Origin: Pseudomonas juntendi
GTDB lineage: Bacteria > Pseudomonadota > Gammaproteobacteria > Pseudomonadales > Pseudomonadaceae
Direction of reading: 5' to 3'
DNA length: 64,000 nucleotides
Assembly (NCBI RefSeq): GCF_009932375.1
Contig: NZ_BLJG01000067.1
Coordinates: forward strand, 1 to 64,000
Shown one piece after another: positions 1 through 8,846 of the stretch. The notes under the pieces were generated by a model, which was given only the letters and a program-made list of their open reading frames with translations, was not told the DNA's origin and did no database searches. Made by a program: the position numbers and the translations under genes. How positions within the stretch are numbered: position 1 is the first letter of the stretch; every line of letters begins with the position of its first letter.

Positions 1-8
1 GCGCACAA

Positions 9-40
9 CAAAAAAGCCCCGGCATTTCTGCCAGGGCTTC
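9..40 (-). terminator. acnB intrinsic terminator
   Basis: Read on the minus strand, a nine-base-pair GC-rich stem (arms at 29-37 and 16-24) with a GAAA loop is followed by a run of six or seven T (9-15). It lies about 40 bases after the acnB stop codon, so it is a typical rho-independent terminator for that gene. Confidence 0.85.
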
Positions 41-76
41 TTCTTGTAGCTTGCAGCTTACAACTTGCCGCTCAGC

Positions 77-2686
77 TTACGCCTGTACCACCGGGATCTT
101 GGCGTTGGCAGCCGCTTCGCGGAACTCGGCGATCTGGTCGAAGCTCAGGTAGCGGTAGACGTCGGCAGCCATGCTGTCGATGTCTTTGGCGTACTGCATG
201 TACTCTTCGACGGTCGGCAGCTTGCCGATGATCGAAGCCACGGCAGCCAGCTCGGCCGACGCCAGGTACACGTTGGTGGCGTCGCCCAGGCGGTTCGGGA
301 AGTTACGGGTCGAGGTGGAGACCACGGTCGAACCGGTCTGCACACGTGCCTGGTTACCCATGCACAGCGAGCAGCCTGGCATTTCCATGCGTGCACCGGC
401 CTTGCCGTAGATGCCGTAGTAGCCTTCTTCGGTCAGCTGGTGTGCGTCCATCTTGGTTGGCGGGGCCAGCCACAGACGGGTCGGAATACCGCCCTTGACC
501 TTCTCCAGCAGCTTGCCGGCAGCGCGGAAGTGGCCGATGTTGGTCATGCACGAACCGATGAACACTTCGTCGATTTTCTCGCCCTGAACCGAGGACAGCA
601 GGCGCGCGTCGTCTGGGTCGTTCGGCGCGCAGAGCACAGGCTCTTTGACGTCGGCCAGGTCGATCTCGATGATTTCGGCGTACTCGGCATCGGCGTCGGC
701 CGACAGCAGCTCAGGCTTGGCCAGCCAGGCTTCCATGGCCTGGGCGCGGCGCTCGAGGGTACGGGCGTCGCCGTAACCTTCGCCGATCATCCAGCGCAGC
801 AGGGTGATGTTGGACTTCAGGTACTCGGCGATGGCCTTTTCCGGCAGCTTGATGGTGCAGCCGGCAGCCGAGCGCTCGGCCGAAGCGTCGGACAGCTCGA
901 AGGCTTGTTCGACAGTCAGTTCGTCCAGGCCTTCAATTTCCAGGATGCGGCCGGAGAAGGCGTTTTTCTTGCCTTTTTTCTCGACGGTCAGCAGACCTTG
1001 CTTGATGGCGTAGTAAGGGATGGCATGGACCAGGTCACGCAGGGTGATGCCAGGCTGCAGCTTGCCCTTGAAGCGCACCAGGATCGACTCTGGCATGTCC
1101 AGCGGCATGACGCCGGTGGCCGCGGCGAACGCAACCAGGCCGGAACCGGCCGGGAACGAGATGCCGATCGGGAAGCGGGTGTGCGAGTCGCCGCCAGTAC
1201 CCACGGTGTCGGGCATCAGCATGCGGTTCAGCCAGCTGTGGATGATGCCGTCGCCTGGGCGCAGCGACACGCCGCCACGGGTGCGGATGAAGTCTGGCAG
1301 GGTGTGGTGGGTGGTGACGTCGATCGGCTTCGGATAAGCCGCGGTGTGGCAGAACGACTGCATCACCAGGTCAGCGGAGAAGCCCAGGCAAGCCAGGTCT
1401 TTCAGCTCGTCACGGGTCATCGGGCCGGTGGTGTCCTGGGAGCCGACGGTGGTCATCTTCGGTTCGCAGTAGGCACCTGGGCGCACGCCCTGGCCTTCAG
1501 GCAGGCCACACGCACGGCCGACCATTTTCTGGGCCAGGGTGAAGCCCTTGCCGCTGTCGGCTGGCTGCTCCGGCTTCTTGAACAGCTCGGATGGGCCTTG
1601 GCCCAGTTCGGCACGGGCTTTTTCGGTCAGGCCTCGGCCGACGATCAGCGGGATACGGCCGCCAGCGCGCACTTCATCCAGCAGCACTTCGGTTTTCAGG
1701 GCGAAGGTGGTGACCAGCTCGTCGCTGCCATGGCGGCGCACTTCACCTTTGAACGGGTAGACGTCGATGACGTCGCCCATGGCCAGGTTGGTGCAGTCGA
1801 ACTCGATCGGCAGGGCGCCGGCGTCTTCCATGGTGTTGTAGAAGATCGGGGCGATCTTGGTGCCGAAGCAGAAACCACCGGCGCGCTTGTTCGGCACGTA
1901 CGGGATGTCGTCGCCGAAGAACCACAGCACCGAGTTGGTGGCGGATTTACGCGAGGAACCGGTACCGACCACGTCACCGACATAGGCAACCGGGTAGCCT
2001 TGGGCCTTGACCGCTTCGATCTGGGCGAGTGGGCCTACCGAACCCGGCTGCTGCGGCTCGATGCCGTCACGGGCCATTTTCAGCATGGCCAGGGCGTGCA
2101 GCGGGATGTCAGGGCGCGACCAGGCATCGGGTGCAGGGGACAGGTCGTCGGTGTTGGTCTCGCCAGGCACCTTGAACACGCTCAGGGTGTACTTGTCGGC
2201 GATGGCCGGGCGCGAGGTGAACCACTCGCCGGCAGCCCAGGATTCCAGCACGGCCTTGGCATTGGCGTTGCCAGCCTTGGCTTTTTCGGCCACATCGTGG
2301 AAGGCATCGAACATCAGCAAGGTGTGCTTGAGCTGTTCGGCCGCGACGGCGCCCAGTTCGGCGTCATCCAGCAGCGCGACCAGCGTTTCGATGTTGTAGC
2401 CGCCCTGCATGGTGCCCAGCAGTTCGGTGGCGTGCTTGCGGTCGATCAGCGGCGATTGGGTTTCGCCCTTGGCGACGGCAGAGAGGAAAGCAGCCTTGAC
2501 ATAGGCAGCTTCGTCGACCCCTGGCGGTACACGGTGGGTGATCAGTTCTACGAGGAAGGCTTCTTCGCCGGCCGGCGGGTTTTTCAGCAGCTCGACCAGG
2601 CCTGCGGTTTGTTCGGCGTTCAGCGGCTGGGGCACGATGCCCAGGGCGGCGCGCTCTTCGATGTGTTTGCGGTAGGCTTCAAGCAC
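77..2686 (-). CDS. acnB: Aconitate hydratase B (AcnB)
   Basis: Isomerises citrate to isocitrate in the TCA cycle, and in this family also 2-methylcitrate intermediates; cytoplasmic [4Fe-4S] enzyme. The protein begins [20 protein letters not shown] and keeps the AcnB order: HEAT-like domain 1, swivel domain (around [16 protein letters not shown]), then the cluster domain. Cluster cysteines are seen in GSCMTNIGH (about residue 711) and CSLCMGNQ (about 770 and 773). I place the start at a GTG preceded by GAGGG with eight bases spacing, giving 869 aa, the usual length. An ATG five codons upstream (2701) is the alternative. Single gene with its own terminator. Confidence 0.97.
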   Translation of the reverse strand: MLEAYRKHIEERAALGIVPQPLNAEQTAGLVELLKNPPAGEEAFLVELITHRVPPGVDEAAYVKAAFLSAVAKGETQSPLIDRKHATELLGTMQGGYNIETLVALLDDAELGAVAAEQLKHTLLMFDAFHDVAEKAKAGNANAKAVLESWAAGEWFTSRPAIADKYTLSVFKVPGETNTDDLSPAPDAWSRPDIPLHALAMLKMARDGIEPQQPGSVGPLAQIEAVKAQGYPVAYVGDVVGTGSSRKSATNSVLWFFGDDIPYVPNKRAGGFCFGTKIAPIFYNTMEDAGALPIEFDCTNLAMGDVIDVYPFKGEVRRHGSDELVTTFALKTEVLLDEVRAGGRIPLIVGRGLTEKARAELGQGPSELFKKPEQPADSGKGFTLAQKMVGRACGLPEGQGVRPGAYCEPKMTTVGSQDTTGPMTRDELKDLACLGFSADLVMQSFCHTAAYPKPIDVTTHHTLPDFIRTRGGVSLRPGDGIIHSWLNRMLMPDTVGTGGDSHTRFPIGISFPAGSGLVAFAAATGVMPLDMPESILVRFKGKLQPGITLRDLVHAIPYYAIKQGLLTVEKKGKKNAFSGRILEIEGLDELTVEQAFELSDASAERSAAGCTIKLPEKAIAEYLKSNITLLRWMIGEGYGDARTLERRAQAMEAWLAKPELLSADADAEYAEIIEIDLADVKEPVLCAPNDPDDARLLSSVQGEKIDEVFIGSCMTNIGHFRAAGKLLEKVKGGIPTRLWLAPPTKMDAHQLTEEGYYGIYGKAGARMEMPGCSLCMGNQARVQTGSTVVSTSTRNFPNRLGDATNVYLASAELAAVASIIGKLPTVEEYMQYAKDIDSMAADVYRYLSFDQIAEFREAAANAKIPVVQA

Positions 2687-3092
2687 AGTTATTTCCCTCA
2701 TCAGTGGTCCCTAAAGGGGGTCCGGGACGCTCATCCAGCATTCAATGCACCCATGCGCCGCCACGGCTTTTTGAGCCGCCCGGCCAGGGTCGCAAAGAAT
2801 CCTTACGGAAGCTGCTTTCAAAGTTTTACGCCTGCAGAACGGGGTGCTGATGAGGGCTGGCGCGGGCATGCGAGGGATGCATGGCCCGGGCCAACGCCGT
2901 TCTACCGGATCAACTGTGCTCGTGACGCTTTGAAAACAGCTTCCTACGGACATTGTTGCCTGTGAAAAGGCGGGATGATTCTACGGCAAAAAAAGCCCGA
3001 AGGTAAGGCGCAGAACATCACTTTAACGAGTGACCCTGGTTAGACAAAGGGCTAACATGGGCGCGTGTTCCACCGCCATGCTGTTGTTTTTC
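2687..3092. promoter_or_regulatory. acnB upstream region with long inverted repeat
   Basis: About 400 bases between the divergent acnB and DUF1289 genes with no convincing gene. It holds two 17-base arms, 2807-2823 (GGAAGCTGCTTTCAAAG) and 2928-2944, that are inverted copies matching at 16 of 17 positions. A second, inner pair lies at 2836-2842 and 2897-2903 (AGAACGG/CCGTTCT). The arrangement suggests paired operator sites or a looped structure controlling acnB. No regulator is assigned and no clear -35/-10 pair was fixed. Confidence 0.45.
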
Positions 3093-3560
3093 ATGTCCAA
3101 CAACTCCATCAAGACCCCTTGCGTCGGCCTGTGCTCCACGGTGTATGGGGATACGGTTTGCCGCGGCTGCAAGCGCTTCCACCACGAAGTGATCCACTGG
3201 AACGGCTACGATGACGCGCAAAAGCGCGCTGTGTGGCTGCGCCTTGAGCAGTTGCTGGTGCAGGTCATGATGGCCAAGCTCGAGGTGTTCGACAAAAGCC
3301 TGTTGCGCCAGCAACTGGAGCAGCGCTCCATCCGCTTCGTCGACCAGCAGTCGGAATATTGCTGGGCCTACCAGCTGATCGCCCGCGGTGCGCGGATGAT
3401 CCGTGATCTGGAAGCCTACGGCATGGTACTGCTGCCGGAATTTCGCGACTGGGAACTGCCGCAGTTGCGCGATGCCATCGACCGCGAATTCTTCCTTTTG
3501 TCCGAAGCGCACTACCAGCGTTACATCGCCCCTGCGTTTCTCGCCAGCTCGCTGGGCTAA
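3093..3560 (+). CDS. DUF1289 domain-containing protein
   Basis: Small cytoplasmic protein of 155 aa starting MSNNSIKTPCVGLCS. The first 45 residues carry the DUF1289 pattern: CVGLCS, then CRGCKRFHHEVIHW, four cysteines that probably bind a metal. The remaining 110 residues are helical and charged and match nothing I recognise. An upstream in-frame ATG at 3030 would add 21 residues of non-conserved sequence, so the start directly before the conserved cysteine motif is preferred. Function unknown; no operon partner is evident. Confidence 0.8.
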   Translation: MSNNSIKTPCVGLCSTVYGDTVCRGCKRFHHEVIHWNGYDDAQKRAVWLRLEQLLVQVMMAKLEVFDKSLLRQQLEQRSIRFVDQQSEYCWAYQLIARGARMIRDLEAYGMVLLPEFRDWELPQLRDAIDREFFLLSEAHYQRYIAPAFLASSLG

Positions 3561-3688
3561 GCGCTGGCATCAGCGCCTTCGCCGCGTTCACGCCTTGTTT
3601 GCATGGCCTGGGAGCGGGTTCCGGCTGCAAGCGGGCAACAGCACTCACTACTGTCTTCCTTTTCCGCCAGTGAAGAGGGCTCGACGGC

Positions 3689-4285
3689 ATGTCCCACTAC
3701 CAATTCCAACCTCAGAAAAGCTTCATTGCCAGGCTGTACTGGCAGCCACGCTTGAGCACGCAAGGGCAGGTTCAAGGCGTGCCCATCGGTGACACAGGTA
3801 ATGGCGATTCGCCCTTTACCAGTGGTGGCTGGCTGCACGCCGGTGAAGACCATTACACCGACACGGTGGCACCGGCGTATGTGATCTCACGGCGCAAATT
3901 CCGCACGCTGTTTTGGTTCGGCTGCTACGAGACCGATGGTGAGTACGACTTCGAGATCCGCGCCGTGGGTGACGAAGACAGCCATCCGCACTGGCGGCGG
4001 CGCGGTCACCGCCTGGATGTCAGCCGCAACGGCTATCTGGCCCTGTACTCGGCCGCGCAGGCAGTTGGCCATGACGCCCTGGCTGCCGGCACCATGCTCT
4101 GGCGCCTCGATGGCCTGGCGCCAGAGCAGCTTGCCGAAGGCGATGCGGTCAGCGACGTGAGCCTGGTCAGCCTGCGTGGCAAGACGGTCAGGCGGCTGGT
4201 CGAGGACGGCTTTCCCTACCTCAGCGAGGTGCAAGGTGAAGCAGGCTACCTGCATTTGCAGGTGCTGAGCATAGGGGCCGCCTGA
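3689..4285 (+). CDS. Hypothetical protein, unknown function
   Basis: A 198-aa soluble protein without signal peptide or membrane segment, rich in aromatic residues (RLYWQPRLS, FRTLFWFGCYETDGEYDFEIRA). I do not recognise the family. The start is supported by AGAGGG about nine bases before the ATG. It converges with queD, which ends 14 bases downstream on the other strand. Codon use resembles the neighbours, so it appears to be a genuine resident gene. Confidence 0.7.
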   Translation: MSHYQFQPQKSFIARLYWQPRLSTQGQVQGVPIGDTGNGDSPFTSGGWLHAGEDHYTDTVAPAYVISRRKFRTLFWFGCYETDGEYDFEIRAVGDEDSHPHWRRRGHRLDVSRNGYLALYSAAQAVGHDALAAGTMLWRLDGLAPEQLAEGDAVSDVSLVSLRGKTVRRLVEDGFPYLSEVQGEAGYLHLQVLSIGAA

Positions 4286-4298
4286 CCCTGGCGGTGTT

Positions 4299-4655
4299 TC
4301 AGTCGCCGTAGTATTCGCACCCGCTGGTGCAGGTCTCGTGGATGCGGACTTTGGACAGCTCCGGCAGCAGCGGCTTGACCTGATCCCAGATCCACTTGGC
4401 GATTACCTCGCTGGTGGGGTTTTCCAGGCCGGGGATGTCGTTCAGGTAATTGTGGTCGAGCTGCTCGTAGATCGGCTTGAAAATGGCCTTCACCTCGGCG
4501 AAGTCACGGATCCAGCCGGTGTGCGGGTCCAGCGGGCCGGTCAGGTGCAGGCCGACCTTGAACGAGTGGCCGTGCAGGCGGCCGCATTTGTGCCCGGCAG
4601 GCACGTGGGGCAGCCGGTGGGCCGATTCGAATGTAAATTCCTTGAAGATTTCCAC
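4299..4655 (-). CDS. queD: 6-carboxytetrahydropterin synthase QueD
   Basis: Converts 7,8-dihydroneopterin triphosphate to 6-carboxy-5,6,7,8-tetrahydropterin, the first committed step to the queuosine precursor preQ0. The 118-aa protein has the family's zinc histidines H13, H28 and H30 ([10 protein letters not shown] and RLHGHSF) and the catalytic cysteine C24 in [10 protein letters not shown]. The late [14 protein letters not shown] segment supplies the conserved glutamate. Full length for the family. No other queuosine gene adjoins it. Confidence 0.95.
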   Translation of the reverse strand: MEIFKEFTFESAHRLPHVPAGHKCGRLHGHSFKVGLHLTGPLDPHTGWIRDFAEVKAIFKPIYEQLDHNYLNDIPGLENPTSEVIAKWIWDQVKPLLPELSKVRIHETCTSGCEYYGD

Positions 4656-4708
4656 GCTGTCAGAACTCTGAGTGAATCAATAATGCGCGCAGTTTAACAG
4701 CATGACCG

Positions 4709-5788
4709 CTACAAGGCTTGCAGGCGTTCATGCAGCCGCCCGGTGGCGATCAGTTCCAGCAATTCGTCGCCCAGCCGCTGGCTTTCGGCAATGGCCTTGT
4801 ACCAATAGCGTTTGCGCCCCGCGGCATCGCCCATGAAACGCTTGAAGTCGTTGCGGTCTGGCAACTTGCCGAAGGGCAGGGCGGCCAGATAGTGCGGTGA
4901 GGGCGTCATCAGCAACACGTTCTGCAGTCGCCTGGCATCGCCCTTGCGCCAGGGCAGCGCCTTGTCGAACCAGCCGGGTATGACCTTGTCGGTGAAGTGC
5001 GGGTACAGCACCAGGTCGTCGCCGTGGTAAGGCAGGTCGAGGTGGTAATCGAGCAAGCCGCCGTCGCGGTAAGTACCGGCGCCCGCCCCAGGAATATCCT
5101 TCACCCCCTGCATGACCATCGGGATCGAGCCCGAGGCGAGCAGGGCCTGGCGCAGGTTGGCCAGGTCCAGCGGCAGGTAGCGCGAAGGGAAGTCGGTCAA
5201 GGCATCGAGCGGCGGCGCGCTACGCCCGTCATGCAGGATGATGCGCTCGAAGTGGCGCGCCAGGCGTGCCCGGCCCAATAGATTGCTGGCGACCACCGAG
5301 CCCAGGCCGAGGCCCAGGCGGGCACGCTGGTCGTGGGCGAGCTGACCATGGCTTTTCACCACCAGGATGTTCAGGCGATAGTGCGTGTTGGCCAGCAACT
5401 GGGCGTCGCGGCCCTGCAGCAGGTCATCGAGCATTGTTGCGCAACTGCGGCTGATTTCGGCCGGTGTTACCCCTTTGGCGAAGTCTTGCTCGGTATACAG
5501 TTCGCCAAGCCGGCGGATGCCGGCCACCGGGTCTTGCAGGCAGGCACTGGCGAACCGCCAGGCGCCGATCGAGGCGCCGATCAGCGCGCGTTGGCGCGGT
5601 GCCGACGGTAGCCACTCACCGAACAGGGCCAGGTCCAGGCCTTGGATGCCGAGTGGCTTCGGCCCGCCCGCTGCGCCTGGCAGCACACCCACATCGGCCG
5701 CCTGTAGCCCACGCTCGCGGATGTGCTGCAGGGCACGTTGGCCCGCCTTGAACGTGAGCGCAGGGTATTTGATGTGGATGGCGCTCAT
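4709..5788 (-). CDS. Patatin-like phospholipase family protein
   Basis: A 359-aa probable serine acyl hydrolase. The nucleophile elbow is GASIG (Ser73) and the dyad aspartate lies in the DGG motif of YRDGGLLDYH, both as in patatin-type lipases. An oxyanion-type glycine-rich stretch, PGAAGGPKPLG, lies near residue 40. AGGAGATCC stands just upstream of the ATG at 5788, so the longer frame starting at 5857 is rejected. No signal peptide, so it is probably cytoplasmic or membrane-associated. Substrate unknown. Confidence 0.85.
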   Translation of the reverse strand: MSAIHIKYPALTFKAGQRALQHIRERGLQAADVGVLPGAAGGPKPLGIQGLDLALFGEWLPSAPRQRALIGASIGAWRFASACLQDPVAGIRRLGELYTEQDFAKGVTPAEISRSCATMLDDLLQGRDAQLLANTHYRLNILVVKSHGQLAHDQRARLGLGLGSVVASNLLGRARLARHFERIILHDGRSAPPLDALTDFPSRYLPLDLANLRQALLASGSIPMVMQGVKDIPGAGAGTYRDGGLLDYHLDLPYHGDDLVLYPHFTDKVIPGWFDKALPWRKGDARRLQNVLLMTPSPHYLAALPFGKLPDRNDFKRFMGDAAGRKRYWYKAIAESQRLGDELLELIATGRLHERLQAL

Positions 5789-5989
5789 GACGGATCTCCT
5801 GGGTATCGAGCCGGTGATTATAAGGTTCGGTGAAGCGAATACTGCGTGCCGATGCAACGGCGCGGTGGAACATCACACGGCCCCGCAGGCTGCGCTATCA
5901 TGCCGCCCGTTGCTTTCAGGTTGAATTAAGGACCGCCGGGTAATCTTAACCCCGTAGACAACTTGTACAGCTCTCAGGAGAGAAGCACG

Positions 5990-6298
5990 ATGAAAACCTT
6001 GACTGCCCTGTTCACCGCCGCCGCCCTTGCCCTGGGCACCAATGCCGCTTTCGCCAAGGATGTGCAGCCCGACGAAGTGGTCAAACTGGTAAACACCAAG
6101 ACAATCAAGTCGCTGGACGAACTCAAGGCCACTGCCATGGCCAAGCACCCCGGCGCCACCGTTACCGATTCCGAGCTGGAAGACGAGTACGGCCGTTACA
6201 TCTACAAAGTCGAGCTGCGCGATACCCAGAACGTGGAATGGGACGTGGCACTGGACGCCAAGACCGGTGAAGTGGTGAAGGACGAGCGAGACAACTGA
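5990..6298 (+). CDS. Periplasmic PepSY-domain protein 1
   Basis: A 102-aa exported protein: signal peptide ending ANAAFA about residue 20, then one PepSY domain (VKLVNTKTIKSLDELKATA through WDVALDAKTGEVVKDERDN). PepSY modules often act as inhibitors or sensors and frequently accompany two-component systems. First gene of a four-gene operon. The start has TCAGGAGAG upstream, and the stop overlaps the next start (TGATG). The acidic EDEYGRYIYKVEL segment could bind cations; that is inference. Confidence 0.88.
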   Translation: MKTLTALFTAAALALGTNAAFAKDVQPDEVVKLVNTKTIKSLDELKATAMAKHPGATVTDSELEDEYGRYIYKVELRDTQNVEWDVALDAKTGEVVKDERDN

Positions 6299-6612
6299 TG
6301 CGTCGCTTACCACGGCCAGCGCGCTACCTGGCGCTGGCGCTGCTGGCCGTGTGCTCGCTGGCAGCCGCCCGCGACCTCGACCAGGATGAAGCCCTTAAAC
6401 TGCGGCAAAAGGGCGTCATCCTGCCACTCGAACAGTTGCTGGAAACCGCCCTGGGGCGTTACCCCGGGGCGCGTTTGCTGGAAGCCGAGCTGGAAGAGGA
6501 CGATGATCGCTACGAATATGAGGTCGAGCTGCTGACGCCTGCTGGCGTGGTTCGCGAAATCAAGCTTGACGCCAGCACCGGCGCCCTGCTCAAAGATGAG
6601 GAAGACGACTGA
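6298..6612 (+). CDS. Periplasmic PepSY-domain protein 2
   Basis: A 104-aa exported protein similar in plan to the preceding gene: signal peptide ending about AAA at residue 24, then a PepSY domain with LKLRQKGVILPLEQLLETAL and the acidic stretch AELEEDDDRYEYEVELL. It probably arose by tandem duplication of the first PepSY gene. The start overlaps the previous stop by one base, and its own stop abuts the regulator ATG, so the operon is translationally coupled. Confidence 0.88.
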   Translation: MRRLPRPARYLALALLAVCSLAAARDLDQDEALKLRQKGVILPLEQLLETALGRYPGARLLEAELEEDDDRYEYEVELLTPAGVVREIKLDASTGALLKDEEDD

Positions 6613-7281
6613 ATGCGCCTGTTGCTTGTCGAGGACAACGTACCGCTGGCCGATGAGCTGATTGCCGGCTTGCAACGCCAGGGCTATGCCGTGGACTGGC
6701 TGGCCGATGGCCGTGACGCGGTGTACCAGGGCCAGAGCGAGCCTTATGACCTGATCATCCTCGACCTCGGCTTGCCGGGCATGCCGGGCCTGGAGGTGCT
6801 CGCCCAGTGGCGTGCCGCTGCGTTGGCCACGCCGGTGCTGATCCTGACCGCGCGCGGCTCTTGGGCCGAGCGTATCGAAGGGTTGAAGGCATGGGCCGAT
6901 GACTACCTGAGCAAGCCGTTTCACCCCGAGGAGTTGCAGTTGCGCATACAGGCGCTGTTGCGCCGTGCCCGCGGCCTGGCCAACCAGCCCAGGCTGGAAG
7001 CGGCCGGCTTGCACCTGGATGAAGGCCGCCAATGCGTGAGCCGCGACGGTGTAGATATCCAGCTGACCGCTGCCGAGTTTCGCTTGCTGCGCTACTTCAT
7101 GCTGCACCCGCAGCAGATCCTGTCCAAAAGCCACTTGGCCGAACACCTGTACGACGGTGAAACCGAGCGTGACTCCAATGTATTGGAGGTGCACGTCAAT
7201 CACTTGCGCCGCAAGCTGGGGCGCAGCGTGATCGAAACCCGTCGTGGGCAAGGTTACATCTACGCCGGGAGCGCCGAGTGA
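6613..7281 (+). CDS. OmpR/PhoP-like DNA-binding response regulator
   Basis: A 222-aa receiver plus winged-helix regulator. Receiver acidic residues VEDN, phospho-acceptor Asp51 in [10 protein letters not shown], and the LTARGSW segment that resembles PhoP. The C-terminal winged helix covers about 125-220 ([28 protein letters not shown]). Unusually, the motif before the conserved lysine reads [13 protein letters not shown], with tryptophan where nearly all members have glycine. It shares a four-base overlap with the kinase that follows. Confidence 0.95.
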   Translation: MRLLLVEDNVPLADELIAGLQRQGYAVDWLADGRDAVYQGQSEPYDLIILDLGLPGMPGLEVLAQWRAAALATPVLILTARGSWAERIEGLKAWADDYLSKPFHPEELQLRIQALLRRARGLANQPRLEAAGLHLDEGRQCVSRDGVDIQLTAAEFRLLRYFMLHPQQILSKSHLAEHLYDGETERDSNVLEVHVNHLRRKLGRSVIETRRGQGYIYAGSAE

Positions 7282-8594
7282 AGTCGATCCAGGCGCGCTT
7301 GAGCCTGGGCCTGGTCGCTGTGCTGGTGGTGGTAGGCGTGGTGCTGGCACAACTGACCCTGTGGTTGTTCGAAGCCGGCCTGCAACGCTACCTGGAAAAC
7401 GGCCTGCGCAAGGAAAGCGAGAACCTGCTGGTGGCCCTGGTGCGGGGGCCGTCCGGCCTGCAGCTGGACGAGCGGCGTATCTCGGCGGCTTACCAGCGGC
7501 CGTTTTCCGGCTACTACTTCCGTATCGACTTCGACCAGGGCACCTGGCGTTCTCGTTCATTGTGGGATCTGGATATGCCCAAACCGGCGGCCCCAGGGCT
7601 TTCCGACAGCCATGAGCTGCGGCCGGAAGGGCAGCACCTGTTAGCACTGCGTGCCGACTACCGGCGCCTGGGGCAGGATATTTCCATCAGCGTGGCCCAG
7701 GACTATTCCCCGGTACGCCAGGGGTTCCGGCGCCTGCAACAGATCGGCCTGGGCATGGGCCTGGTGGCGTTGATTCTGGTGCTGGTGCTGCAGCGCATTA
7801 CCGTCACCCGCTCGTTGCGGCCGCTGGAGCGGGCACGCCAGCAGATCGCCCAGCTGCAGCAGGGGCAGCGTTCGCAACTGGATGCCGAAGTCCCCAGCGA
7901 GCTGGCCCCGTTGGTGGGGCAGATCAACCATTTGCTCAGCCACACCGAAGACAGCCTGCGCCGTTCCCGAAATGCCCTGGGCAACCTTGGCCATGCGCTG
8001 AAAACACCGCTGGCGGTGCTGCTCAGCCTGGCGTCGAGCGAGCGCCTCAAGGATTTGCCGCAAGTCAGCGCGCAGATGCGTGAGCAACTGGAGCAGATCC
8101 AGCAACGCCTGGCCCGTGAGTTGAACCGGGCGCGCCTGGCCGGCGACGCCCTGCCAGGCGCGCAGTTCGATTGCGATGCCGAGTTGCCCGGCCTGCTCGA
8201 AACCCTGGGCATGATCCATGGCGAAGGTTTGCTGCTGGCCAGTGATGTGCCGCCCGGGCTGTCACTGCCATGGGACCGGGAAGACGTTCTGGAGCTGCTG
8301 GGCAACCTGCTGGACAACGCCTGCAAATGGGCTGACAGCGAAGTGCGCCTGGGGGCCGAGGCGGATGCCGAAGGGTATCGGCTGTGGGTCGATGATGATG
8401 GGCCGGGCATTCCCGAGGGGCAGCGCCAGCAGGTGCTGGGGCGCGGGTCGCGGCTGGACGAGCAGGTGGACGGGCACGGCCTGGGCTTGGGCATCGTGCG
8501 TGACATCGTGGAGGCCTGGGGAGGGCAGTTGGCGTTGCAGCAAAGCCCGTTGGGCGGGCTGCGGGTGAGCCTGAACCTGCCGCGCAAGGCCTAG
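7278..8594 (+). CDS. PhoQ-like sensor histidine kinase
   Basis: A 438-aa membrane kinase starting at GTG. It has a transmembrane helix at the N terminus, a periplasmic sensor of about 130 residues and a second helix near residue 160 ([14 protein letters not shown]). HAMP and HisKA follow with an H box reading [14 protein letters not shown], the PhoQ-type form rather than SHELRTPL. The ATPase domain has [16 protein letters not shown] and [13 protein letters not shown]. It should phosphorylate the adjacent regulator. The PepSY proteins encoded upstream could be its ligands or inhibitors (inference). Confidence 0.94.
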   Translation: MKSIQARLSLGLVAVLVVVGVVLAQLTLWLFEAGLQRYLENGLRKESENLLVALVRGPSGLQLDERRISAAYQRPFSGYYFRIDFDQGTWRSRSLWDLDMPKPAAPGLSDSHELRPEGQHLLALRADYRRLGQDISISVAQDYSPVRQGFRRLQQIGLGMGLVALILVLVLQRITVTRSLRPLERARQQIAQLQQGQRSQLDAEVPSELAPLVGQINHLLSHTEDSLRRSRNALGNLGHALKTPLAVLLSLASSERLKDLPQVSAQMREQLEQIQQRLARELNRARLAGDALPGAQFDCDAELPGLLETLGMIHGEGLLLASDVPPGLSLPWDREDVLELLGNLLDNACKWADSEVRLGAEADAEGYRLWVDDDGPGIPEGQRQQVLGRGSRLDEQVDGHGLGLGIVRDIVEAWGGQLALQQSPLGGLRVSLNLPRKA

Positions 8595-8643
8595 TGGTCC
8601 CGAGCCGCGCCTGCGGCTGCGGCGGCCTGCTTTGCCGATAGGC

Positions 8644-8678
8644 ACTGCAAAAAAATTGCAGTACAGGCGCATTTTTTT
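8644..8678 (+). terminator. Probable terminator of the PepSY/two-component operon
   Basis: ACTGCAA (8644-8650) and TTGCAGT (8656-8662) form a perfect seven-pair stem with an A5 loop. A flanking GCCTG/CAGGC can lengthen it, and seven T follow at 8672-8678. It lies 50 bases after the kinase stop codon. Confidence 0.55.
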
Positions 8679-8717
8679 GAATTGGCCCAATCGCGCCGCG
8701 CTCGGCACAATGCCCTC

Positions 8718-8814
8718 ACGAAACCGTGCGGTTTCCATCTCTCCATGGACGGAGCCCCTTGTGATATTGCCTGCGCAATACCAGGCCCAGGCAGCTGCCC
8801 TGGGCTTTCTTTTC
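8718..8814 (+). ncRNA. Putative small RNA or transcribed leader before the HPP-CBS gene
   Basis: Three consecutive hairpins: GAAACC/GGTTTC with GTGC loop (8720-8735), TATTGC/GCAATA with CTGC loop (8765-8780), and GCCCAGG/CCTGGGC (8785-8805). The last is followed by TTTCTTTT, like an intrinsic terminator, and ends about 33 bases before the HPP gene start. A plausible promoter lies upstream (TTGGCC at 8683, CACAAT at 8706). It could be an independent small RNA or an attenuator for the gene below. No known RNA family recognised. Confidence 0.4.
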
Positions 8815-8846
8815 AAACCGAAAAAAACACGACCCCGATAGTTCAA

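Noticed and set aside
65..2965. 966-codon open frame on the strand opposite acnB
   Set aside because: It mirrors acnB in the antisense frame, a common effect of GC-rich codon use; the translation has no recognisable family and acnB is certain.
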